This document shows positions 21,585 through 28,143 of a stretch of DNA of 34,993 nucleotides, in pieces. The position numbers and the translations under genes are program-made. The notes under the pieces are model-generated. The model was not told the DNA's origin. It saw nothing but the letters and a program-made list of their open reading frames with translations, and ran no database searches. Within the stretch, counting starts at the first letter, position 1. Each line of letters begins with the position of its first letter. The stretch is from Candidatus Nomurabacteria bacterium (GTDB lineage Bacteria > Patescibacteriota > Minisyncoccia > Phycocordibacterales > UBA9973): assembly GCA_020850295.1 (NCBI GenBank), contig JADZEV010000010.1, positions 1-34,993 on the forward strand, in the 5' to 3' direction.

Positions 21585-21668
21585 TTATTTACGCTGTTTT
21601 CTTTTTAAGAGATTCTTTATGTAAGCAGAACTCTTGGGTTTGGTAGTAAAGTTTTTGTTAATTACCAT
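21585..21668 (-). CDS. Candidate 27-aa basic small protein
   Basis: A short frame from ATG (plus 21666-21668) to TAA encodes MVINKNFTTKPKSSAYIK followed by NLLKRKQRK: strongly basic, no hydrophobic segment. A TATAAG box lies upstream on the minus strand and a good terminator follows 14 nt after the stop, so a short transcript is likely between dprA and topA. I do not recognise the product. It could be a tiny ribosome-associated peptide, a leader, or merely part of a non-coding RNA. Confidence 0.4.
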   Translation of the reverse strand: MVINKNFTTKPKSSAYIKNLLKRKQRK

Positions 21669-21706
21669 TCAATAAACTTTTACTTATACTACATTCTTAA
21701 AACAAA

Positions 21707-22570
21707 TTATGCAATTCTTTCTATTAGTCCGTATGTTTCTTTTATCAACCCCTTTATTTCAAGTGTTGAGAATATTACATTTGCTTCTGCACTAGTTAAC
21801 CCCAACTCTTCAATAACAGCATCTTTTGTTTTTGGCTCTGTTAAAGCTCCCAGAACCTTACCTTCTTGTTCGTTTAATAATAATGCTGTTACCGGGGTAT
21901 CTTTGGTCTGTAATCCGAGTTCTTGTAAAATATCTGCACTGCTTGTTATTGGTACAGCACCGAGCCGAAGTAACCAATTTGCACCCTTAGAAGAGTTATT
22001 AAAAACATTGCCTGGAACAGCGCCAACTATTTTGTTGTATTCTGTTCCGAGTCTAGCTGTAATAAGAGCACCAGACTTTTCTTGAGCTTCTATTATTATG
22101 ACTATATCAGCTATACCTGCGACCAATCTATTTCTCTGAGGAAATGTCCAAATAGCACCTTTGGTTTCTGGTTCGTATTCAGAAAAAATCGCACCGCCTG
22201 ATTTTAAAATTTCTTTGGCTAAGCTTTTATTGATAGCAGGATAAAGTGAACTCCAGGAAAGACCTGAGCCAGGAAAAGCTATAGTTGTAATACCTGCTTC
22301 TAATGCTGTTTTGTGAGCAATCGCATCAATGCCCATAGCCAACCCTGAGACAATCACAACATTGTAGCCACGAAGTCCTTCTATTAAATTTTTACAAACA
22401 TTTATTCCATAACTTGTACAAGCTCGAGAGCCGACTATGGCAACAATCTTTTTGTGTTTTATTTGTTCTAATGAACCACGAACATACATTCGTTTTGGTT
22501 TTTGAGGTATTTCAGACAAAGAAGGAAAAATCTCAAAAGGATCGATTTCTTTTATAGGAAAATCTTCCAT
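21707..22570 (-). CDS. dprA: DNA-processing protein DprA/Smf
   Basis: A 287-aa Rossmann-like protein that loads RecA onto incoming single-stranded DNA during transformation. IVGSRACTSYG near 45-55, VSGLAMGIDAIAHKTAL near 93-109, and FPQRNRLVAGIAD near 163-175 are family signatures. A C-terminal winged-helix (about 225-285, TKDAVIEELGLTSAEANVIFSTLEIKG) is present. The N-terminal SAM-like domain of longer DprA proteins is missing. It is divergent from serS with a 36-bp gap. Natural competence is widely predicted for Patescibacteria. Confidence 0.92.
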   Translation of the reverse strand: MEDFPIKEIDPFEIFPSLSEIPQKPKRMYVRGSLEQIKHKKIVAIVGSRACTSYGINVCKNLIEGLRGYNVVIVSGLAMGIDAIAHKTALEAGITTIAFPGSGLSWSSLYPAINKSLAKEILKSGGAIFSEYEPETKGAIWTFPQRNRLVAGIADIVIIIEAQEKSGALITARLGTEYNKIVGAVPGNVFNNSSKGANWLLRLGAVPITSSADILQELGLQTKDTPVTALLLNEQEGKVLGALTEPKTKDAVIEELGLTSAEANVIFSTLEIKGLIKETYGLIERIA

Positions 22571-22579
22571 ATTGGAATA

Positions 22580-22600
22580 ATTGTACCACTTTGGTAATAT
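22580..22600. promoter_or_regulatory. Divergent dprA/serS promoter pair
   Basis: TACAAT on the minus strand (plus 22580-22585) is 9 nt from the dprA ATG. TAATAT on the plus strand (22595-22600) is 6 nt from the serS ATG. Both -10 boxes fit in a 36-bp gap, so the -35 regions lie in the opposite gene's leader. Confidence 0.55.
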
Positions 22601-22606
22601 TGAGGA

Positions 22607-23869
22607 ATGTTAGACATTAAATTCATTCGGGAAAATCCAGACCTTATAAAAGAAGCTGTTAAGAAAAAGCATCTGTCATTTAATGTCGATGAGCTCCTGG
22701 TAGCTGAAGATAGAAGAAAAGAAGCTCTTTCAGAGTTTGAAACTCTAAGGGCAAAGCAAAATGAGTTATCTGACGCAGTTGCTAAAGCTTCTCCTGAAGA
22801 AAGGTCTTCTATGATAGAAGCTTTGAAGCCTATAAAAGAGCAGGTACAAAATGCTGAAGAAAAGGTTCGTGAGGTTACAAAGACTTGGCAGACCTTGATG
22901 TTGGCTGTTCCAAATATACCCGATATGTCTGTTCCAGAAGGAGCAAGTGATGAAGAAAATGTTGAGCACCATGTCTTTGGAGAAAAGCCAAAATTTGATT
23001 TTGTTCCTAAGGATCACACAGAAATTATGGAAGCACTTGATATGGTGGATTTTGAAAGAGGTGCAAAGGTTTCAGGATTTCGCGGTTATTTTTTGAAAAA
23101 TGATGGTGTATTACTACAGTTTGCTCTTTGGCAATATTTTTTAAATGCCTTAATAAAAAAAGGTTATAGCCCTTTTTCTGTTCCGTCTCTGGTAAACAAG
23201 CAAACTCTTTTTGGTTCTGGTTATTTACCACAAGGAGAAGACGATCTTTATAAAACTCAAGACGATAGTTATCTTGCGGGTACAGGAGAAGTTGCCATGA
23301 TGAGTTATCATAGCGACGAAGTCTTATCAGAAGAAGATTTGCCTAAAAAATATATAGCTTTCTCGCCATGCTTTAGAAGGGAAGCAGGAAGTCACGGTAA
23401 AGATGTAAAAGGATTGATAAGAGTTCATGAATTTTTCAAACTAGAGCAGGTTGTACTTTGTGAGGCAAATCATGAGACATCAGTATCTTTGCATGAAGAA
23501 ATAACAAAAAATGTAGAAACTCTTCTTCAAGAACTTGGGCTTCACTATCATGTGGTTACAAACTGTGGAGGAGATTTAGGTTTAGGTCAGGTTAAAAAGT
23601 ATGACATAGAAGTCTGGGTTCCTTCACAAGAGAAATTTAGAGAAACACACTCATCTTCTTATTTTCACGACTTCCAGACTCGTCGTTTAAACATTCGCTA
23701 CAAAGACAAAGAGGGAAAGCTTCGATATGCTCACTCACTAAACAATACTCTTGTTGCCACACCAAGAATCTTGGCTTCTATTGTTGAGAACTATCAACAA
23801 GCCGACGGGACAATAATGGTACCTGAAGTTCTGCGACCCTATATCGGTAAAGACTTTTTAGGTAAATAA
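22607..23869 (+). CDS. serS: Seryl-tRNA synthetase
   Basis: A 420-aa class II synthetase charging tRNA-Ser. The N-terminal coiled-coil arm (about 28-105) binds the tRNA long variable arm. The catalytic core has motif 2 (SPCFRREAGSHGKDVKGLIR), the serine-binding TGE region (YLAGTGEV), and motif 3 near the C-terminal ATPRILASIVENYQ. Full normal length. It begins 6 nt after a TAATAT box and is followed closely by ftsQ. Confidence 0.95.
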   Translation: MLDIKFIRENPDLIKEAVKKKHLSFNVDELLVAEDRRKEALSEFETLRAKQNELSDAVAKASPEERSSMIEALKPIKEQVQNAEEKVREVTKTWQTLMLAVPNIPDMSVPEGASDEENVEHHVFGEKPKFDFVPKDHTEIMEALDMVDFERGAKVSGFRGYFLKNDGVLLQFALWQYFLNALIKKGYSPFSVPSLVNKQTLFGSGYLPQGEDDLYKTQDDSYLAGTGEVAMMSYHSDEVLSEEDLPKKYIAFSPCFRREAGSHGKDVKGLIRVHEFFKLEQVVLCEANHETSVSLHEEITKNVETLLQELGLHYHVVTNCGGDLGLGQVKKYDIEVWVPSQEKFRETHSSSYFHDFQTRRLNIRYKDKEGKLRYAHSLNNTLVATPRILASIVENYQQADGTIMVPEVLRPYIGKDFLGK

Positions 23870-23874
23870 TTTTT

Positions 23875-24711
23875 ATGTATGAAAGAAACTACCAGGCATC
23901 TGTTTCAAAAGAAAAGTCTCTAAAGACTAAAAAAAAGTTTTCTTGGAGAAAGTTTTTAAGATTTATATCCATAATCTTTTTTTTGATTGGAGTCGGTTTT
24001 TTATTAAGGCATCCTAGATTTCAGATAACAAATATCGAGGTTTTAGGAACCGCAGTTATTAGTAAAACAGATATAGAAGATAATACAAAAGAACAGTTGG
24101 TAGGAAAGTATCTATGGATTTTCCCTAAAAGTAGTTTTTTTTTAATCAATGAAAAAAATATCAAAGATAAAATCAAGAGAGATTTTTCTAGAATTGAAAA
24201 TATAAATATAAAAAGAACAAATTTCCATTCAATAGAAATAGAAATAAAAGAATTTGATGCCGCCTTTCTTTGGTGTAGTAAAGGAGAAGAAGATTGTTAT
24301 TTTATGGACAATCAAGGCGTGGTTTACAGTAAAGCGCCAGTATTTTCTGGAACAGCTTATATTAAAATCATTACGGATTTAGAACCCAAAGAATTACCAT
24401 TTTCTGTTTTATCATTGGATGAAATATCTAAGATCACAGAAATATCTGAAAGACTTTTGGTTATAAACATAGTGCCTTCTACATTTAACTATGTATCAGA
24501 TCGCCAGTTAGATATTGATTTTCTTCACAACAAATCTATCTCTAAAATAATAATAGACCCACGAAATAATATAGAGACTTCTTTAGAATATGTTTTCTCC
24601 GGCATCAGAACGGAACCTCTTGCTTCAAAGTTTCATAACTCTAACAAAAAGCTTTTATATATAGATGTTAGATTTCCAAGTAAGATAGTTTATAAGTTTG
24701 AAGAAGAATAA
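23875..24711 (+). CDS. ftsQ: FtsQ/DivIB-like cell division protein
   Basis: A 278-aa single-pass membrane protein. A basic cytoplasmic N terminus (to about 27) precedes a membrane helix (about 28-45, FLRFISIIFFLIGVGFLL). A POTRA domain follows (about 49-118, FQITNIEVLGTAVISKTDI), then an FtsQ-type beta domain. The family links early and late divisome components. It lies 5 bp after serS and its stop shares an A with the dus start (TAATG). The assignment rests on the POTRA layout, not on exact residues. Confidence 0.75.
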   Translation: MYERNYQASVSKEKSLKTKKKFSWRKFLRFISIIFFLIGVGFLLRHPRFQITNIEVLGTAVISKTDIEDNTKEQLVGKYLWIFPKSSFFLINEKNIKDKIKRDFSRIENINIKRTNFHSIEIEIKEFDAAFLWCSKGEEDCYFMDNQGVVYSKAPVFSGTAYIKIITDLEPKELPFSVLSLDEISKITEISERLLVINIVPSTFNYVSDRQLDIDFLHNKSISKIIIDPRNNIETSLEYVFSGIRTEPLASKFHNSNKKLLYIDVRFPSKIVYKFEEE

Positions 24712-25790
24712 TGAATTTTTGGCAAGAATTAAACAATAAAAAGAAACCTTTTTTTGTCGTTGCTCCAATGGCAGATGTTACTGATCCTGCTTTTAGGCTT
24801 CTCATTTCAAAATACAGCAAACCAGATGTCATGTGGACAGAGTTTGTTTCGGCAAATGGTTTAAATAGCCCAGGCAGAGAGGCATTAAAAAGAGATTTGG
24901 CTTTTAGTGAAGTTGAACGGCCTATAGTAGCTCAACTCTTTGGTGCGAACCCTACAAACATGCAAGCTGCCGCCAAACTTTGTGCAGAACTTGGTTTTGA
25001 CGGTATAGATATCAACATGGGGTGCCCAGATAAAACCATAGAAAAACAAGGTGCTGGTGCTTGTATGATTAAGTCGCCAGAAGTCGCTGGTTCTGTTATA
25101 AATGCTGTTAAGTTAGGTATTAAGGACGCTGGAAAAGATATTCCTATCTCTGTTAAAACTAGACTAGGTTATAACAATGTTGATTTTGATTGGATAGGTT
25201 TTCTTTTAAAGCAAGATATCGCAACCCTAACAGTGCATGCTCGAACTAGAAAAGATTTATCAAAAGTTCCGGCAAACTGGGATTATATAAAAGAAATAGT
25301 AAAACTTCGTGACCAAATAGCACCAAATACTTTGATAATAGGTAATGGCGATGTTGTGTCTTTAGAAGAGGGAAAAGAAAAAGCTAAACAAAGTGGTGTC
25401 GATGGTGTTATGGTTGGTAGAGCATTGTTTGGAAACCCTTGGTTTTTTGATGAAAGTAGAGAAGTAGTAGCAACACTTCCAAGGCGCGCTCCGTGGATAC
25501 TACGAAAGATGCCATTTATCAAAAAGTTTTTTGAGACAAAAAGAAAAGCTTCAGTATCAAAAATTAAACCCATAACTATAGAAGAAAGACTCTCTGTAAT
25601 GGTAGAGCACTGTGAGCTTTATGAAAAAATGTTAGGAGATATAAAGAGTTTTAATATTATCAAGAAACATATGAATGCTTATGTTACAGGATTCTCTGGG
25701 GCTAAAGAACTTCGCATCGCTTTGATGGAAAGAGCCAACAATGCTTCTGAGGTAAAGGCAATAGTAGATAAATTTTTGACTTTAAGATAA
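24711..25790 (+). CDS. dus: tRNA-dihydrouridine synthase
   Basis: A 359-aa TIM-barrel flavoenzyme that reduces uridines in the tRNA D loop. APMADVTDPAFRLLI (about 18-32) is the FMN-binding start, NMGCPDKTI (102-110) and GAGACMI with catalytic Cys118 follow, then VHARTR and VDGVMVGRALFGNPW. An extra basic loop (about 255-280, PRRAPWILRKMPFIKKFF) sits before the C-terminal helical domain. Subtype (DusA/B/C) is not clear. The start overlaps the ftsQ stop. Confidence 0.92.
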   Translation: MNFWQELNNKKKPFFVVAPMADVTDPAFRLLISKYSKPDVMWTEFVSANGLNSPGREALKRDLAFSEVERPIVAQLFGANPTNMQAAAKLCAELGFDGIDINMGCPDKTIEKQGAGACMIKSPEVAGSVINAVKLGIKDAGKDIPISVKTRLGYNNVDFDWIGFLLKQDIATLTVHARTRKDLSKVPANWDYIKEIVKLRDQIAPNTLIIGNGDVVSLEEGKEKAKQSGVDGVMVGRALFGNPWFFDESREVVATLPRRAPWILRKMPFIKKFFETKRKASVSKIKPITIEERLSVMVEHCELYEKMLGDIKSFNIIKKHMNAYVTGFSGAKELRIALMERANNASEVKAIVDKFLTLR

Positions 25791-25821
25791 AAAAGGATAG
25801 ACTTAAGAAAAATTATTCTTT

Positions 25822-26271
25822 ATGGAAAAAATCAAGAAACTAGCTGTATTTCGCAATGGTCTTGCCGGTGAATTAGGTACATTAATTATTCACGAAAACG
25901 AATACGCAAAAAAGAAGGTAGAAGTCGCCTCGCAAAGAAGTAGTATAATTAATTCGGTTGTTAATAAAATATTAAGTCAAATTAAAAACACCGATGTTCT
26001 TAAAGCTCTCAAGGCTATTACAGGAGATAAAGCAAAAACACTACTTTATGAATTAGTTGAACAATCAATTGATTTTGATAAAGATGAACATAAAAGCGTC
26101 TCTCTCTGCAGATCCCCTTATTTACTTTTTGGTACCGGAGAAAAACATTCGAGTATGGAATTTTCAAAAAAAGTTAATGACTCCGCAAAAGATTTTCTCC
26201 CGATTGCCAAAATTACTTCTTACCCGCAAATAGGAGGTATTTGTTTTAAGTTTGAAATGATTGGATTATAA
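25822..26271 (+). CDS. Hypothetical protein, 149 aa
   Basis: Soluble, Lys-rich, predicted helical in the middle (VNKILSQIKNTDVLKALKAI). The C-terminal part (PQIGGICFKFEMIGL) looks like a strand pair. No recognised family. The gene is separated from dus by 31 bp and has its own terminator at 26288-26310, so it is probably expressed alone or at the end of the serS-ftsQ-dus run. Confidence 0.55.
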   Translation: MEKIKKLAVFRNGLAGELGTLIIHENEYAKKKVEVASQRSSIINSVVNKILSQIKNTDVLKALKAITGDKAKTLLYELVEQSIDFDKDEHKSVSLCRSPYLLFGTGEKHSSMEFSKKVNDSAKDFLPIAKITSYPQIGGICFKFEMIGL

Positions 26272-26287
26272 TTTAAAAAATCTTGCT

Positions 26288-26320
26288 AACCCTGCTGCTT
26301 CAGCGGGGTTTTTATTTTTT
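26288..26320 (+). terminator. Terminator of the 149-aa gene
   Basis: AACCCTGCTG and CAGCGGGGTT pair (with one G-T) and a long T-run follows. Confidence 0.75.
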
Positions 26321-26323
26321 TGG

Positions 26324-26329
26324 TACAAT
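26324..26329 (+). promoter_or_regulatory. Extended -10 of dnaX
   Basis: TGGTACAAT, the same extended -10 as miaA, ends 8 nt before the ATG at 26338. No clear -35. Confidence 0.55.
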
Positions 26330-26337
26330 AGAGCATC

Positions 26338-27393
26338 ATGAAAAGCGAGACTAGTAGCCAAGTTTTATACCGTAAATACCGACCAAGCGACTGGGCAGAA
26401 GTAGTAGGACAGGAACATATAGTCTCTGTATTAGCACAATCTATAGAAAACTCCTCTTTTGCTCAAGCTTATCTTTTCACAGGTAGCAGAGGAACAGGTA
26501 AGACTTCTGTGGCTCGTATCTTTGCCAAAGCTCTCGGCACAACAGATGAAGACACTATAGAGATAGATGCCGCTTCAAATAGAGGAATAGACGATATAAG
26601 GGCACTTAGAGAAGCGGTCAGGTCCTTTCCTTTTTCATCAAAGTTTAAAGTTTATATTATCGATGAGGTGCACATGCTCTCAAAGGATGCTTTTAATGCA
26701 CTTCTTAAGACCCTTGAAGAACCACCAGCTCATGTAGTTTTCATACTTGCTACTACTGAACTAGACAAAGTTCCAGAGACCATACTTTCTCGTTGCCAGG
26801 TATTTTCTTTCCGGAAACCAACAGAGAAAATTTTGACTTCTATAGTAGAAGATATAGCTAAGAGAGAGAAAATAAAAATAGACAACGAAGCTGCGTCACT
26901 TATTGGTTTTTTGGGGGATGGATCATTCCGAGATACTTATGGACTCCTTCAGAAAGTTATTTCAGCATCGTCAGACAGATCTATAAACAGAGAACTTGTG
27001 GAGTCTGTGACTGGTGCGCCCTCTCTGGTAGTTATCCACGACTTATATGATGCTTTAATAAATAAAGACATAGATAGTGCTTACACTGTTTTATCTAAGG
27101 CTAATGATCATCACACAGACATGATGTTGTTAGCACAGCTTATGCTCGACACTATGCGTATGAGTTTGATGTATCGCTATGCACCAAATCTAAGAGAAGA
27201 AATAGAATCTAAGCATAATGAAAAGTATATTGAGATTATTAAAAAGGGCGCTGTAGAAGGTGCGCAGGTTATTTCTTCAACAAGCATCATAGCTATGATA
27301 ACAGCGGTAGAGAGGATAGCTTATGCAGCTATACCAGCTTTGCCACTGGAGCTAGCATTTCTTGAAATGATAGAAGTAGAGAAGAAAGCTTAG
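26338..27393 (+). CDS. dnaX: DNA polymerase III clamp-loader subunit (gamma/tau) lacking the zinc module
   Basis: A 351-aa AAA+ protein. It starts with LYRKYRPSDWAEVVGQEHI, has Walker A GSRGTGKT (49-56), Walker B YIIDEVHML (about 106-114), LLKTLEEPP, and the sensor/arginine-finger LSRCQVFSFRKP. Normal DnaX has about 35 residues with four zinc-binding Cys between ARIFAKAL and the IEIDAASNRG stretch. Here only eight residues (GTTDEDT plus one) join them, so the zinc finger is lost. It also stops after the collar domain, i.e. gamma-length, with no tau region. A hairpin follows the stop. Confidence 0.9.
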   Translation: MKSETSSQVLYRKYRPSDWAEVVGQEHIVSVLAQSIENSSFAQAYLFTGSRGTGKTSVARIFAKALGTTDEDTIEIDAASNRGIDDIRALREAVRSFPFSSKFKVYIIDEVHMLSKDAFNALLKTLEEPPAHVVFILATTELDKVPETILSRCQVFSFRKPTEKILTSIVEDIAKREKIKIDNEAASLIGFLGDGSFRDTYGLLQKVISASSDRSINRELVESVTGAPSLVVIHDLYDALINKDIDSAYTVLSKANDHHTDMMLLAQLMLDTMRMSLMYRYAPNLREEIESKHNEKYIEIIKKGAVEGAQVISSTSIIAMITAVERIAYAAIPALPLELAFLEMIEVEKKA

Positions 27394-27400
27394 TTGAAAA

Positions 27401-27431
27401 CGCCCTGTTTTTATGTTATAAAAACAGGGCG
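27401..27431 (+). terminator. Hairpin after dnaX
   Basis: CGCCCTGTTTTTA and TAAAAACAGGGCG form a perfect 13-bp stem with a 5-nt loop, 8 nt after the dnaX stop. There is no T-run after it, but T-rich sequence lies in the stem. Confidence 0.55.
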
Positions 27432-27440
27432 TAAATGCAT

Positions 27441-27462
27441 TGCCCGATCCCTAATGGTGGGA
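27441..27462 (+). pseudogene. 5' part of a broken tRNA-Gln
   Basis: TGCCCGA (27441-27447) followed by a D-arm-like CTAATGGT. The 7-nt acceptor strand is the exact complement of TCGGGCA at 27669-27675. A 12-bp hairpin (27462-27489) follows instead of an anticodon arm. Confidence 0.5.
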
Positions 27463-27536
27463 ATAAAAATGAAACTGCTTTCATTTTTATCTGGTTCTAA
27501 GACTTTAGAAAACGCTTGTACTTTTATAAATAATGC

Positions 27537-27607
27537 TGGGGTATCGTCTAATGGTAGGACGCCGGGTTTTGGTCCCGTAAATTGAGGTTCGAGTCCTTGT
27601 ACCCCAG
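27537..27607 (+). tRNA. tRNA-Gln (anticodon TTG)
   Basis: Acceptor TGGGGTA/TACCCCA, D arm GTCTAATGGTAGGAC, anticodon loop TTTTGGT giving TTG, T arm with GTTCGAGTC. The first anticodon-stem pair is mismatched. CCA is not encoded. It lies between the two halves of another tRNA-Gln. Confidence 0.92.
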
Positions 27608-27632
27608 CATTGTTTAGAAGAGTAAGCGTTAA

Positions 27633-27679
27633 GGGTTTTGGTCCATGGTATTGAGGTTCGAGTCCTTGTCGGGCAGCCA
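27633..27679 (+). pseudogene. 3' part of a broken tRNA-Gln, CCA encoded
   Basis: GGGTTTTGGTCC (anticodon loop TTG) and the T arm up to TCGGGCA plus G-CCA. It shares most of its T-arm sequence with the intact tRNA-Gln. Its acceptor strand pairs with 27441-27447, 220 nt upstream; its own anticodon 5' stem does not pair. Confidence 0.55.
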
Positions 27680-27745
27680 ACTCGTGATAGGTTATCGCGC
27701 ACGAGACGCGTCGATAACTTCGCATTAGCTAAGAAAGATTATTTT

Positions 27746-27778
27746 AAGCAAAAAGTTCCTGTTCGGGCTTTTTTGCTT
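27746..27778 (+). terminator. Terminator after the tRNA-Gln cluster
   Basis: AAGCAAAAAG pairs with CTTTTTTGCTT around a CG-rich loop; the right stem is itself a T-run. Confidence 0.5.
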
Positions 27779-27835
27779 TCACATCTTCCTTTGTGTGGAA
27801 TTAAAAAGATACATGATCGACTAAAGAAACTGAGC

Positions 27836-27863
27836 TTGACCGTATACCCCACAGGGGTATACT
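27836..27863 (+). promoter_or_regulatory. Copper-operon promoter with CsoR-type operator
   Basis: TTGACC (27836-27841), 16-nt spacer, TATACT (27858-27863). Between and across them a perfect palindrome at 27842-27862 has GTATACCCC arms around ACA, the G/C-tract form bound by CsoR-family repressors. The csoR ATG is 6 nt after the -10, so the mRNA is probably leaderless. Repressor bound here would block polymerase. Confidence 0.85.
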
Positions 27864-27869
27864 TAAAAT

Positions 27870-28139
27870 ATGAAGCAAGACATAAAAAAGCAGTTGCAAA
27901 ATCGTCTGCGGCGCATCGAGGGTCAGGTGCGTGGTTTACAGCAAATGGTGGAAAGTGAGAAATATTGTGTAGACATAATTACTCAATCCAATGCTATAAA
28001 AAAAGCATTGGGAAGCGTTGAGAATGTGATGCTGGAACATCATTTATCTACGCATGTTGTGCATCAAATGCGAGGCAAGGAGGAAGATAAGGCAATCAAT
28101 GAAATCCTAAAGGTGTATAAGTTAGCTCAAAATAAGTAA
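27870..28139 (+). CDS. csoR: CsoR/RcnR-family metal-sensing repressor
   Basis: An 89-aa all-helical metalloregulator. RLRRIEGQVRGLQQMVE is the family signature, and KYCVDII carries the first ligand Cys33. In CsoR proper the other ligands are H and C four residues apart; here the EHHLSTHV stretch supplies His at both positions, giving a Cys-His-His set as in nickel-type InrS/RcnR members. Yet the operator and the downstream copper genes point to copper. It autoregulates from the palindromic promoter directly upstream. Copper binding should release it from DNA. The family call is firm; metal specificity is open. Confidence 0.85.
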   Translation: MKQDIKKQLQNRLRRIEGQVRGLQQMVESEKYCVDIITQSNAIKKALGSVENVMLEHHLSTHVVHQMRGKEEDKAINEILKVYKLAQNK

Positions 28140-28143
28140 CTAT

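Noticed and set aside
27441..27679. Group I intron in tRNA-Gln
   Set aside because: The insert contains a whole tRNA, no intron core is seen, and the exon boundary does not restore an anticodon stem.
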